Below are positions 42,051 through 54,857 of a stretch of DNA of 64,000 bases, piece after piece. Made by a program: the position numbers and the translations under genes. Source of the DNA: Geosiphon pyriformis (Eukaryota; Glomeromycota; Glomeromycetes; Archaeosporales; Geosiphonaceae); the NCBI GenBank assembly GCA_016748015.1, contig JAAOMT010000003.1, positions 417,404 through 481,403 of the forward strand, written 5' to 3'. The notes beneath the pieces are model-generated. The model saw nothing but the letters and a program-made list of their open reading frames with translations. It ran no database searches and was not told the origin of the DNA. Position 1 is the stretch's first letter. Every line of letters begins with the position of its first letter.

Positions 42051-43099
42051 TATATTACATATTAATTATTATTATCTATTTATCACCCAAATCTGAAAAG
42101 AATAAACAACCACAATACAAACCAGAATACATGCTTTGAACCTCATTAATACTAAATAGTATAATTACTTTATTATTTAAATAGTCTATACTGCTAATGT
42201 TAACAGAAAAAATACTACCATCAGCAAATATCAAATTTTTTGTTTTATGTTTAGATTTGTGACATCATATTTTAAATCTGTAAGTTAATACCAATCTTCT
42301 CACAAATATTACAATTTGGGCATTAATTAGGTTTGAATTACTAAAAACCACTATAGATTCATGATATCAATTAATAGGCACTAAACTCTTAACTAAAATA
42401 GAATATAAACCAATATTCTTCTTACAACAAAACAGATCCCAAATAATACTAAAAAATAACTTAACAATAATAAGTATAGACACTTACCTCTGTTTAAACT
42501 CAAATAAGATACTACTATAAGCAATGTTATCATAAATACACCCAAAAGCATAGTCAAAAGTATTAATCTTATCACAAACTACACACTTTATACTTAAATA
42601 TAAAACACTATACAAGCATTTATGGATAGCCACTAGTAAATACACATATATGGCTTTCATAAAATAAGTTTACAGAAAAGCTAAAATACAGTTTATAGAA
42701 CCAGATGTCATGTTCTTATTAGAATGCCAAACTTTGGCAGTTTTCATTCAATTTATATTAAGAATATCATAATTATTTTACATCCTAAAACTTGATCTAT
42801 TTTCTCATTTTGTATGATACAAAGTTTTATAAAAATCTTTAACATAGTAATAAATATTACAAGATAGTACTAAATTGTCTAACAGTATATAAAACTCATA
42901 TACAATTATAGAAAAAACTGAATTAGAAAAGCAAGCAGCAGAGATGAAAGTGTTAGCACATTTATTTCTTGTAATACTAGTGTAATCTTTGATCTTAACT
43001 CAAGACACTATAAGTCTTTTTACACTAATTAAATTTACTATTTAATGATGTTTCATTTACAAACACTTTCTGAAATCTGACAAGACCATTCTCAATTAT
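42051..43099 (-). pseudogene. LINE3: RNase H tail and C-terminal domain
   Basis: Translated on the - strand with stops: TYFMKAIYVYLLVAIHKCLY, CVVCDKINTFDYAFGC (zinc-knuckle-like), IWDLFCCKKNIGLYS, FVRRLVLTYRFK, DGSIFSVNISS, and an end block CGCLFFSDLG equivalent to FRKSCLFFSGI in LINE2 and LINE5. Strongly decayed. It continues to 44686-48480 beyond an inserted LTR; the RT part in between is missing. Confidence 0.7.
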
Positions 43100-44685
43100 G
43101 AATGTTTATCCTTATTTCTGGGTCTTTTACTAGTGCTATATCTTAATGTCAGTATCTTCACATATTAATCAATTAATAAACAACAAAGAAACAAAACTAA
43201 AGAAAAAAAAAATAAAGAAAAAATAAAGAAATTAAGCCAAAGCAATTTGTATTAATATCCCATCAATAGCTGTAATCAAGAGCTATTATTCTAATATGAT
43301 TAAGTATCAGATACTATTAACATTGTTACCAATAGAATTTTAGCTATTAATTAGCATGAAATTACCCTTATAATTCCTATAATTCATTAGTATATTAATA
43401 TCATTTCAAATTATCATTTATTATTTAATCAATTATCACATATTACGATTCAATTAAAATAATCTAATTAGTATAACAGAAAATAGGATGATCAAATTAC
43501 ACAATACCCTGAACTTTGTAACATTTAAAAATTTGCCGAAATTTACAGAAATTCGCCGAAATTATAAATAGTTCACCCAAATTAATCAATAGTTCAGCAA
43601 AATAACTTGTAGTTCATCAAAATATATCTTTAGTTTGCCGAAATTTGAGCAAAGAGAAAAAGTGCAAGTTCATAGACTAGTACTACAACAAGTTGTATAA
43701 AAGAAGAGCTTTTCTCTTCTGAAAAATGTATCTTACTTTAGATTTATCTCTTAAAACCATTCCTATATACACAAAAAGAAATAAATATCAAATAATTCAA
43801 AAAACCAAATTCTTTAATTATTGTACTTGGAAAAACCCCCAAAACCCAACTAACATTTTGAAATTGATTAGCTACCAATTTCAGTAAACTGTTAGTGACT
43901 CCAGGCCTGGATAGAAAACGTTTCCCTTGATAAAAACTTATTTCTTTTACATTTCTTTTATTTTTCTTTTCTTTTCTTATTACAATTATTAGGGTAGCTT
44001 ATAGATGAGATTCCTGTAGAAGAGTTGACTTTCACAGCAAAGTAACTACATATTTTTAGTGAGCTTCCAGACGAGCAATTCCTGGGAAAGTGTTGACGTT
44101 TACTACAATGTAACTACATAAAGTAACTGGCAAGGAATTGGCCATTCCACTTATAAGCCCAGCAGTTTAAATTATAGGAGATAATTTGAAAATAAATTCA
44201 GTTATTGGAGGTTCAACCACATCCAGAAAATGTGAATTCACAACAAACAGGCATTAACAACAATTAAGAAAGAGACCAAAAAACCTCCAGTAACTACATA
44301 AAGTATTAATAGTGGGAAAAGTAATTTAGATGGTAAATAATTATTTATTGATATTGATAATTCTAATTAAGATGTTGTTAAATTGAGAGATCTAGTATCT
44401 ATTCTTCTTTTTTCTGCTTTTAATGCTCTTACTATATATACATAATTTGGGTTCTATAAAATTGCTCACATTTCTGAGCAATGTGCTATAATTTTTAAGT
44501 AATATTCACATTGCTGAGCAATATATCATAATTTTCTGACATTGTTCTACATTGCTAAACAATGTGTTATAATTTTTGACAATGTTTCACATTGCTAAGC
44601 AATATGTTCATGTGTTAGTTACTATTTTTTTATGAGTTTATCTGTTTTTCCTACTATTTTTTTGTATGTTTTTCTATGAGTAATA
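43100..44685 (-). repeat. Family B LTR fragment in LINE3, split by a solo family A LTR
   Basis: 43100-43323 and 44295-44685 together match the B1 LTR from its 'ttactcttatttctgg' region to the end GAGTAATA. The first ~250 bases are absent. The right flank is atgc (44686-44689) and then LINE3 RT. It contains palindromic CATTGCTGAGCAATG units at about 44465-44610, as in B1 but not B2. Confidence 0.83.
43324..44294 (+). repeat. Solo family A LTR (971 bp)
   Basis: Starts TGTTACCAATAG, ends CCAGTAACT (terminal CA decayed to CT). Flanked by acat at 43320-43323 and 44295-44298. It is the same subfamily as 18454-19466. TATA box at 43696-43703. No internal sequence. Confidence 0.92.
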
Positions 44686-45331
44686 ATGCATATAGTACTT
44701 ATTAGTAAGCCCAAAGTCTGTTATAATCCAGTTTATTCTATTATTGTAAATACTTCTGAAAAATTTAATGAAACATTTACACATTTTAATTCGAACCAAG
44801 CTGCTTTTTAAGTGGTGCCAGCCTACAGAATTATAGGTTTTTTTCATATTTTACAAAACCAGCCAAAGCTTATAATCTTTTTTTAAAGCATCTTTAATTA
44901 CTAAGCCCACTACAAAAATAAGAGACTAAATAATAGTACTTTTCAACACAAAAAAATTGTTACTATACAAAACATCACACTTGTTATATGCCAATAAAAT
45001 TTTATTAAAAAGTATTTTAAAAAAAAATTTTTGAACAGTCTTAATCAAAGCAATTAGTTTAATATTAATCAAAATTCTCTCTCATTTATAAGGCTTAAAA
45101 ATCATCAATACCCAAGCTTTTTTTCAAGAACAAAGCATTAATTTACATACCAAACATAATTACTTTCAGAGTTCATTAGTAATGCTAAATAAACCAACAG
45201 CTTTTTTATCAGACAAATTCTTGATTACTCACAGCAATTTATTAAAAGTAATAGCATTTATAACATTAAAGAAAGCAGTATTATCAACATAAATTAGTGG
45301 TAAATACTAACTACTCTATTGGTTAGAAACT

Positions 45332-46400
45332 TTATCTATTACCAGTTTTTTTTTTGTTCAATTCTTTATTATTGATAGCAAAACTTTTTATATACTTATT
45401 AATAGCCAATCTAATTTGTGATTTTTCAGCTTTCAGAAATTTAACAAGCTTAAAAACTTGATATAATTTCCTTACACCAAAAAAAGCAGACCTAATACAA
45501 TTAAAATTAGCATCAAAGTTCAGTAAAACTCTAACTTTAGAGACTTTTTTATCATCCATTGATGTCCAATAGTGCATCAAAGATACAAACTCATTATTGG
45601 GCCTCATATATAAAGACTTAAAAATCTTAGAAACCAGAACTTTCAATTTGTGATATTTTGATAATTTCTTAGTAAAGACATTATTAAAGTCCTTGAACCA
45701 TTTTTTTTTAAACATCCTATCAGTTAATAAATACATAACTTTATAAACAATATCTTATATTGCATTCAGATTCAAAAATTTTTTATGTGTAATAAATACA
45801 TCTGAAACAATAGCTGTATTAGTCATTATAGCTTCCTCAAATCTGGCCCATTTGATATTATCAGTATTTTTAAAATTAAACTTCCAGTGGTCCCTATTTG
45901 CTTATTTATAAAGAAAGTTTAAACATATATCCAAAAGTTTACTTAAATCTACTAATACAAGCATTGCTTGGTAATTAATATTAAAATAGTTACTAATACT
46001 CAGAACATTACAATTTACCACAGCATTAATCAGATTTGAAAAAACAAACATGTAATTAATTGTTCTTTTAACACCTTTTGAATTTTCCCAAGTTGGATTG
46101 CTAGCAACCAAACTTCTTGACAGAGAGTTGACCAGACTCAAATTAAGCCACTTTTTAAAACTAGCATATTTACAAGAACCATTTTCATTGAAATCACTAT
46201 CTACAATCACAAAAGAAGATTCATTTACAGCCTTTGCAATTATTGAATTTATCTCACCAGTCTAAGCAAAGTGCATTATCAAAGCAGCACCAGCATACAA
46301 TTCCAAAATTAAAACAAAGAGCTTATTTTTAAAGAGAAGCTTGATAAACAACAACTGACTAGTAATCTTAAAAATCTTGTACACATATTATGTCAATATA
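45332..46400 (-). pseudogene. LINE3: endonuclease and linker
   Basis: Endonuclease end: CKYASFKKWLNLSLVNSLSRS, RTINYMFVFSNLINAV and NINYQAM. The linker (45332-45736) contains FKKKWFKDFNNVFTKKLS and LNFDANFNCIRSAFFGVRKLYQ. These match LINE1 27400-28220 region by region. Stops near 45330, 45737 and 45900. Confidence 0.8.
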
Positions 46401-47115
46401 ATATTTATTACAATAGCAATGTCAGAATCTAAGTAACTAGTGTTCAAACCAAAAGTAAACACTTAAATCTTATTGAACTTGTTAATAATCCATGGATGAA
46501 TCTTCTCTTTTAGTTTTGTTTCAATAACAATAGAAACCAAATTGTTCATTTTTTTATATTAATAAATAATATCCTCTTGTTTAGCAGAATTGTTTATATC
46601 TTTAATATTATACGTGGCAATTTTTCAAATTAGATTAATTATTGATAAAAAGAGGTATTAGGTTTCAATCCAATTTTGTCTATTTTGGCCATCAGGCTAT
46701 TTACTAAATCAGACAGATTTTTCAAAGTTACTTCCAACTTAACAATATTTGGAAGAAGTGGAAGAATCTCACAAGTCACAGTTTTGTCACTAGTGATCAC
46801 ATCCAAACTCTTACTCATTGTTATATTTATTTCTTAATTTTGCAATAAAGAAGTCACTAATGGCTAACATTCAAGGCAAAGCTAAAAAACCATTGGCCTA
46901 AATGTGTTCAATCTCTTTGTTAACTTGCTAATTTGTTCTATAAAACTATTAAGACTGCATTCCAGAACTGCAAATCTTTTATTAACATTCAACATAACCA
47001 GCAGAGAAGACTTTATTGAATTATTTTGCACTAAAAAAAAGAAGAAAAAAGACTTATTAACAATTTTTACTCAAAATACACCACCAAAAAAAACAGGACA
47101 AGTTATAAGAGCTAA

Positions 47116-48402
47116 TTATTTAGCATAAATAGTGACCAGTCTGCTTTTATTGGCCTTTAAAAAAACTTTGCATGACAAGTTACTAGAAGAAACTTTTTCA
47201 TCAACAATGCACTTTAATAATATATGACCAGATTTCTCACATATAACACATTTGGCAGAAACAAAGCATGACCAACACAAATTGGTGTTCCTTAAAACTG
47301 ACATGGTTCTCATAATAGCATTTAGTGACTTGGCAGAATTAAAACAGACAACTATACACTTAGCTTTTATATATATAACTGGATGATAATTAATAATACA
47401 CATTTCTCTATCAACTAAATCAATAAAACTCTAAATATTATAAACATTTATTTTTATAGACAATATATAGAGCAGTGTTTTATAACTGTTTTTAGTATCC
47501 TAAGATTTTTTGTCTCTATTGGCCCTTGTAATATGCACAGCATCTTTTCCAATTAGAATAGACCACTTAGCCATAATCAAATTAGCATAATCTATTTGCT
47601 TAAATTTTACAACAGTCTTTTGTCAAAGTCCTATTAATTGTATCTTAATTGACTTAATCATCCCATATTCAGACAATACAACATGTACAGCTTCAGCTGA
47701 AGTTTCAATTAGAATTTTTTTTATCATCACAGCCCAAATCTGAATGCCCAGCAGATTTTTTAAGATCAGTATTTACTAAGATCTTCACTAACTTTGTTAT
47801 TTAAAAAGCTTGAGCCAAGCTTAATTCAGAAGTGAATATTGTTCTAATGATTTCAGCAAATTTTAAGAGGATAGAGACCTTTCTAAAACCATTGATTTTT
47901 GAAAAAAATTTTCTGACCACCACTAGTTTTTTCTGAAAAAATTTTCCACCAATTTTATTCAGCCCAATGTTCATAGCAAAAAAATTTTTAATAGATATAT
48001 TAACCAAGTTTTTTAGAGGAGGAGAAAGTATTGAAGAAACATCCAACAAAATATTATTATTATTATTGCTTAAAAATTCAATTTTTTTCAATGGCTTTCT
48101 TAATGTCTTTATAGTCCATATCTGTAAACCTTTAGGTATTTGATTAAAATTTCTTCTAACAAAAGCATTACTTTTATTATAGTTAAAGCTAGTTTTCTCA
48201 ACCAGATACTTTTTTTCCATATTAATACTGTCAGATTTAGTAGTGTTACCAGTCTCAAAACTTCATAAACTGTTACCCAATTTCTTAATAGAAATATCTT
48301 TATTACTAACACCATTTTCCAAAGCACCTTCTTTTCTTTTTTTTTAGATAAAGCAGACTTAATACCAATACCAAAGCTAAAATTCTTAAGAGCTTTTTTC
48401 AT
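47116..48402 (-). pseudogene. LINE3: N-terminal region and zinc knuckles
   Basis: Pieces from the 5' end: a Lys-rich start (48109-48402), SNAFVRRNFNQIP, LNKIGGKFFQKKLVVVRKFFSKINGF (the counterpart of IGDKLICVKKFFYCVDGFG in LINE1), an RRM-like region (47580-47760), then CIVVCFNSAKSLNAI and two Cys clusters. It has frameshifts and stops throughout. Confidence 0.75.
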
Positions 48403-48549
48403 AACAGCATACTAGGACCAACAGTAGCCTTAAAATCAAGCAAAAACAGTTTGAATTTATTGTATTAAATGGTAAAAAACTTCTCTCAAAAAACTTTTTT
48501 GACTCTTTTTCTGAGAATTTAAGACAAAAGAGAGAAAAAAGCTGTTAAT

Positions 48550-51225
48550 TTTTTTTTAGCTGTTATATTCTATTGAGATTATGTCTTTCTTTGTATTTAT
48601 CAAAGTTATTAGCAGCAATATGGTGGCAAATAATATATTTTTGAATCTTTTTTAAATTTTTTTATTGATATTATTGATCTTAAACTTTTATTTATCTTTA
48701 GTAGTTTGTTTGCATACCAAGTTAATCTAAAAACTAAGGAAGTTTTTCAAGTTAATGTTCATTAAAACAACTAAGTAATCAGTATTAAAAAACACATCTG
48801 AACAGTAAACTTGATAATTAAAATTAGATTATGTAAAAAACTTGTGTAATAAAAAATTATTAAAAAAATTAAATAAACTTATATTCAAGAACTTTCTAAA
48901 ACTTGCATTGCAACCAGAATTATTCTTATTGAAATTACCTCCTAAAACCACAAATATACTGTTATTTAAAATATTAACTACTATTGAATTAACATTACAG
49001 AACTGAGCCAGTCTTTTTTTCAAAGTGGCACCAGTATATACACTCAAAATTAAGACTAAAAAGTAATTTTTGAATAGCAGCTGTATTAACAAAAACTGGC
49101 CAGCTATTTTTGTTATCTTATGTATATGCTTAACAATATTATTATTATTAATTATTATAGCAACACTAAAATCTAGATAATTGAAATTAATACTAGAAAT
49201 AAAAACTCTAATCTTGTCAAATTTGTTTATGATTTATGAACAAATCTTATTTTTTAGTTTAATCTCTGTAATAATAAACACAGAATTGTTTTTGTTTTTA
49301 TCCTAGTGAATAATATCTTCTTGTTTAGCAAGATTATTTATTTTCTTAATATTATATATAGTAATTTTTTAAATTAGATTGGTTATTAAGATTAATAAGA
49401 TCTTAAACCCAAAATAAAATTGTCTATTTTGGTTAAAAGGCCTAAAACCATATTTAAAAAACTTATTATATTGTTTTCTAACTTAAAAACTACTAAAAAA
49501 TCCAAAGATTCCATTTTTGCAACAATTCTATTACTAGTGGCTATATTTAAACTCTTATTTATTACTATATTTGCTCTTTAATTCTGTAATAAAAAAATTA
49601 TTAGTGGCTGATATCCAGAGCTAAACTGAAAAATTACTGGTTTAAGTATGTTTAATTTCTTAGCCAACACATCAAATTGTTTTATAAAACTAGTAAAACT
49701 ATGCTTAAAAACAGCAAATCTATTATTCAATTCTTTTGATATAAGCAGAAAAAACTTCATCTTTAAAGACAAGCCAAAATTTACTAAATTATTTTATACA
49801 GAAAAAAGAAAGAAAAAAAATCTACCAACAATCTTAGCTTATAAAACACTACAAAAAAAAACAGAGTAAGCAACAAGTATCAAATATTTAGTATAAATGA
49901 TAGTCAATCTGCTTTTATCTGCATCTAACAAAACTCTTTAAAATAAGTTACCAGAAAAAACTTTTTCACTTATAGTACAGCTTAATAATATATAAACTAA
50001 ATTCTTATATTTCATGTATTTAACAAAGCTCAGATGAAACTAGTATAAATTGGTATTCTTTAGCATTAATATAGTTTTTATAACAGTATTTAGTAACTCA
50101 GCTAATTCAAAACAAATAACTGTATATCTGGTCTGAGCATATATAACTGGATAATAATTAATAATACATATTTTCTTACCAATTGATTCAATAAAATCTC
50201 AAATATCATAAGTATTTGTTTCTATGTCTTATTACTGTCTTTTATATTTCATAATTTTTTGTTTTTATCAGTCTTAGCAACTTGTACAGTATTTTTTCTA
50301 ATTAAGATAGATTATTTTACCATGGTTAAATTGTCATAATTAAATTATTTAAATTCAATAATAGCTTTTTGCCACAATCCTACTAGTTGTATCTTAATTA
50401 ATTTAATTATTTTAAATTTGGAAAGCACAGTATATACAGCTTTTACAGAAATTCCTATAAAAATTTTTTAATTATTACAGTCCAATTTAAACACACTGCA
50501 GATTTTTTAAGATTAGTGTTTACTAAAATATTTTTAGTCTTTGCCAAATTCATTGCCTATACTATGCTAGATTTAGAAATAAATGTAGTTTTAATAATAC
50601 CAGCAAATTTTGAAAAAGTATATGTTTTTTCAAAACCATTGATTTTCAAAAACAATTTTTTAATTATAGTAAGTTTATCTTAAGAAAATTTCTTATTAAT
50701 TTTGTTTAAACCAATGTTTAAAATAAAAAACTTCTTAATAGACACATTAATCAGATTCTTTAAAAAAAGAAAAAAGACTAAAAAAGTATCTAATAAGACA
50801 TTATTATTACTATTACTTAAAAAATTAATCTTTTTTAAAAATGTTCTAAAATCTTTTTAATATATATTTGCAGATCTTTCAGTATTTGATTGGAATCTTC
50901 TACATCATATATATTTTTTTTATTATAGTTTATATTGGTTTCTTCTATTAAAAACTCTTTTTTTATATTAATACTATTAAACTTAGTAGTATTATTGGTT
51001 TTAAATCCCCAAAAACAGCCAATTAATTTTTTAGTAAATATGTTTTTATTAATAATACTATTTTCTAAAACATTATTCTTCTTTTTTTTTCTTAATAAAG
51101 TAGATTTATTATTAATATTAGAGCCAGAACTTTTAACAGACTTTTTTATGATAACAATATTAGAGCCAATAATAGTTTTATAATTAAGCAAAAAAGATTT
51201 AAATTTATTATACTAAATAATTAAA
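48550..51225 (-). mobile_element. LINE4, 3'-truncated and heavily decayed
   Basis: The same order as LINE3 on the - strand: N-terminal region (50835-51191), RRM-like region and knuckle remnants (about 49900-50640), coiled-coil-like linker (49578-49772), and endonuclease with VLGGNFNKNNSGC (48829-49092; GDFN changed to GNFN). It stops soon after the endonuclease, where LINE3's 5' end begins (48480-48550). Very A/T-rich; probably the oldest LINE here. Confidence 0.75.
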
Positions 51226-51281
51226 AAAACTTTTTTTTTATTTTTTGATAAATTTTTAATATAAAAGAAAAAAAAATTGTT

Positions 51282-51313
<32 letters not shown>

Positions 51314-51454
51314 TTAAAAAATAATGCAAAATTATAAAAAAATATATAATTTAAAATAAATAAATAATAAATATTAATATAAAATAATACATAATAATAT
51401 AAAATAATACATAATAATATAAAATAATATATAATAATATAAAATAATTAATAA
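51226..51454. repeat. AT-rich spacer with (TA)n and a 20-bp tandem repeat
   Basis: (TA) run at 51289-51312. From about 51372 to 51450 a period of ~20 bases (aataatataaaataatacat) repeats about four times with small changes. No genes. Confidence 0.85.
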
Positions 51455-51648
51455 TATTAAATTTCTCTAAGTGAGCTGAGTACTCTTGGTATGAAAACTA
51501 GTACTACTATTTTTTTTGAGTACATTGATTTGAGTTTGGATGTGGGAGTGTCTAGATTGATTTTTTCTATTATGGCAGAGTTGCAGGCCATTGCTCTGGC
51601 TCTTGAGTGTGTTTTTTCTTCTCATTCAGTTAACTTGTTTTTGGACAG
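51455..51648 (+). pseudogene. LINE5: start of RNase H, left of element D
   Basis: STTIFFEYIDLSLDVGVSR, then AELQAIALALEC (catalytic Glu) and LFLDS at the junction. The catalytic Asp codon of this DSQ block ends just before element D. It continues at 61504 as CQTALDACKLE-type sequence. The element is 5'-truncated near 51455. Confidence 0.88.
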
Positions 51649-52594
51649 TATTACTGGAGGTTTTTGGTCTCCTTTCTTGAATGTTGTTGATGCCTGTTTG
51701 CTGTAAATTCACGTTTCCAGAAAGTAGTTGGACCTCCAGTAACTGAATTTATCTTCAAATTATCTCCTATAATTTGAACTTGCTGGGCTTATAAGTGGAA
51801 TGGCCAATTCTGTGCCAGTTGCTTTATGTAGTTACATTGTAATAAATATCAACTCTTTTCCAGGAATTGCTTGTCTGGAAGCTTACTAAAAATGTGTAGT
51901 TACTTTACTGTAAAAATTAATTCTTCTACAGGAATCTTGTCTGTAGGCTATTTTAATAATTGTAATAAGAAAAGAAAAGAAAAATAAAAGAAATGTAAAA
52001 GAAATAGAATTTTATCAAGAGAAACGTTTTTCTATCCAGGCCTGGAGTCACTAACAGTTTACTGAAATTGGTAGCTAATCAATTTCAAAATGTTAGTTGG
52101 GTTTTGGTTTTTCAAATTATTTGATATTTATTTTTTTTTGTGTACATAGAAATGGTTTTAAGTGATAAATCTAAAGTAAGATACATTTTCTCAAAGAGAG
52201 ATGCTCTTCTTTTATATAACTTGTTGTAACACTATTCTATAAACTTGAACTTTGCTATTTTCTACAATTTTGCTGAACTAAAGATACATTTTGGCAAACT
52301 ACAAGTTATTTCTGCGAACTATTAAATATTTCGGTGAACTATCAATTATTTTGGCAAATTTCTACAAATTTCGGCAAACTTTTGAATATTACATAGTTCG
52401 GTATTGCATGATTGATCATCGCAATTAGGTTACATTTGTGTTGTGTACAAATTGGGTTATTAATTTAAATGATAATTTTGGATATTTTGCTAATATAATA
52501 AGTGATAATTTGAAATGATAATATATGTTAATTAATAATAGGATTTATAAGATAATTTCATGCTAAATAATATCTCTAATTTTGTCTGGTAATA
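51649..52594 (-). repeat. 3' LTR of element D (946 bp)
   Basis: Outer end tattac, inner end ggtaata; both termini carry changes from TGTTAC/GTAACA. It lacks about 36 bases near 52107 that the other LTR has (the gaattttccaagtgcaat region). TATA in reverse at 52209-52216. Confidence 0.93.
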
Positions 52595-53282
52595 TAACCT
52601 CCTCCTCAAGACTGAGCTCTGTCAAAGTCCAAGTACTGTCTGTAATTTTCAGATAGTAATCCAAAATTATTGAAGAAATTTGGTCTGAAAATTGTTAAAA
52701 TTTCAGTTCTGTGAGCTTTCCAATATATTGAATCTTCAAAGATCGTAAAATTGGGTTTTGTAGGACATTTTCAAAGGTGTGGAATAGGTCATAAAGTCTA
52801 AGAGCAGCTCTGAGCTTGTAGCAACTGTTTGTTGGTCCAGCTGTTGTCTTGAATTCATTGTGAAGTTGTTTCTGAATAGCTTTTTTTGTAAGGTTTGCTG
52901 TTGTAAGTTCCAGTTTCCATTCGTAGAGTGTTTTTCCAATGTGGAAATATCTATAGATTGGAGGATATTCAGTGTTTTTCTCATTGAGACACAGTTGAAG
53001 TCTTTGTTGAATTGTAGCATTTGGTGGAATACTAATTGGAATGAGTATTAAGTTTTCTCTTAAAACAAGCTTTAAAAGTTCTGGCAGATGAATTCCAGAA
53101 TAACTTCTTGTGTTCTTCTTATATGAATAATATTTTCGTGAATTTGGGGCTAAATTTGTAACTACTTCTGTTTGGGTATAATTAATGTGGTTTCTAGTAA
53201 CAGTAATGAATAATTTGGGTATTGTTTTTAAAGCTAACATTAGTTTTTGGGATAATTGTTGAATGTTTTGAGGAATAATCAT
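52563..53282 (-). pseudogene. Element D: ORF4, unknown (one in-frame stop)
   Basis: 240 codons from ATG 53282 to TAG 52563, with one stop at 52695 (CAA to TAA by comparison with A). 195 residues are open. Features: MIIPQNIQQLSQKLMLALK, HLPELLKLVLRENLI, YRYFHIGKTLYEWKL, LRLYDLFHTFENVLQNP, and IQYIGKLTELKF. It is rich in Leu, Ile, Thr and Lys, with mixed charge and no transmembrane or signal segment. The 3' end overlaps the polypurine tract and the first 32 bases of the LTR, as in element A. It is not a recognised family. Confidence 0.75.
52595..52607 (-). other. Polypurine tract of element D
   Basis: On the - strand GAGGAGGAGG then TTA, directly before the LTR. It is the same arrangement as in element A (6276-6288). 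Confidence 0.8.
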
Positions 53283-53334
53283 TATAAGAGATTTTGAAAT
53301 AAAAGAAAATTATTTTTGGTGTATGGGTTTTTAT

Positions 53335-53361
53335 GTTATTATTATTATTATTATTATTATT
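53335..53361. repeat. (ATT)n microsatellite between integrase and ORF4 of D
   Basis: About eight or nine ATT units. Element A has non-repetitive sequence here, so it expanded in this copy. Confidence 0.85.
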
Positions 53362-53420
53362 TTGTTTTGTTTTTAGTGAGATTGTTTCTAAATTATAAAG
53401 GAATAACTAGTAAAATTAAA

Positions 53421-54806
53421 TTAAGTGTTCAGGTTGGAAGGTTGTTCAATGACAACTATTGGTTTTAAGTTTCAGGAAATATCTTCGGGATTGACTAAAA
53501 GGGAATGTGTACCAATTTGTGGAATTAATGGTTCAGGATTGTTTCTGGAATGATAGTGTTTCAAACGATCTCCATGTGCAACTTTTGCTAAGATTTTGTC
53601 ATCAAGTCTTAGCTTATATGATCCGTTGCCTAAGACTTCATGGATAAAAAATAGTCTATCTCATTTATTTTCAAATTTTCCACTCCATTGTTTTTTAGCT
53701 TTAGTTCTGTGTAAGAGAACTTTGTTTCCGATTTTAAATTCATTGGTGACTGGAGGCAATTTGTTATCATGCCATTCTTTTTGTCGAGCTTGGGAGTGTT
53801 CAATATGGGTGGCTGCTATTCGTCGTTTTTCTTTCAATGTGCTAAGCAGAGTGTAGGCTTTTCACTAAAGCGTTTCTTGGAAATTGTTTTCATTGATTGG
53901 TTGTGCTGGGTATATTTCCACTGTGAAACTAATTGGTAATATTGCTGTCCTTCTATAAGTTAAATCAAATGGTGTGTGTTTTGTGGTATCTTGTTTTAGT
54001 GTTCTGTATGCTAGCAACACTGATAGAATAAAGATATCCTACTCTTACTCAAAATCAGTTAAGACTTTGGCTAATGACTCACACAATGTTCTGTTAAAAC
54101 GTTCCACAAGTCTGTTTGTTTGTGGATGGTAGGGCAAAGACAGAGGTCTTTTGACATTGAATTGTTCGCAAATTTTTTGTATCAGGTTGTTCACAAAGTG
54201 TGTCTCCTGATTGGATAAAAATTCAATTGGACATCCGTGTCTACAAATGATGTCTTCATAGATGAAATTTGCTACTGATTTCGCATCTGCTCATTGAATG
54301 GCTCTGGCTTCGGGCCATTTAGTAAGATAGTCTACAGCTACTGCAATATAATGGTTTCCTTGAGTGGTAATAGATAATGGTCTGACTAAATTGATACCAA
54401 CTCAGTCAAAGGGTTGTCCAACTTTGATTGGATTTAATAGTTCAGTAGGGCATGTTCTTTCTCTTTTTTGACAACTATCACAAGATTCGACATATTCGTG
54501 AATGTTTTTTCTTATTTGAGGCCAAAAATAGTATTCTAGTGTTCTTTGGATGGTGCTATCTTTTCCGAAGTGTGCTGATGAAGAATCTGAATGCATGTTG
54601 TATAATATGGTCTTTTTTTTCTGTTCTTGTATTAATCTGAGTGGTTTGTTTGGGTTTTTGAAATTTCAATGATAAATAATGTTGTTATGTAGAAAATATT
54701 GTTTGGTTTGTTGTTGTAGTCGATGTTTTTCATCTGAAAACCAATCTGTTGGGATTGTTAATGTTTCCAAATATTGTTTGAGATTGTTGTAGTTTTCTGA
54801 ATTCAT
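53421..54806 (-). pseudogene. Element D: integrase
   Basis: ATG 54806 (MNSENYNNLKQYLETL), 17 codons after the RNase H stop at 54858, with a second stop (TAA) just before it. HHCC: NMHSDSSSAHFGK, YYFWPQIRK, CDSCQ. Core: AVDYLTKWPEA, FLSNQETHF (second catalytic Asp changed to Asn), LVERFNRTL. GPY/F module near 53600-53660. Two TGA stops (in GQPFD-VGI and AIQ-ADAK) stand where A has CGA and CAA. Ends at TAA 53421. Confidence 0.9.
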
Positions 54807-54857
54807 TGTTTATTGGCTCTTTTGGTTGGTTAAGTTGAGTGTTGGTTTTTGTGTTTT

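Larger units (their letters stand above)
44686..48480 (-). mobile_element. LINE3, 5' part (N-terminus, knuckle, endonuclease, RT start)
   Basis: On the - strand: N-terminal region (47801-48402), zinc-knuckle region CWSCFVSAKCVICEKSGHILLKC (47200-47290), endonuclease with VDSDFNENGSC (46160-46210, GDFN changed to SDFN), linker (45332-45736), and RT start with DFGLTNK at 44700-44720. More A/T-rich than LINE1, with more stops, so probably older. Confidence 0.83.

Noticed and set aside
52563-53282. ORF4 as an envelope protein
   Set aside because: No signal peptide, no transmembrane segment and no Cys pattern; only the position is env-like.
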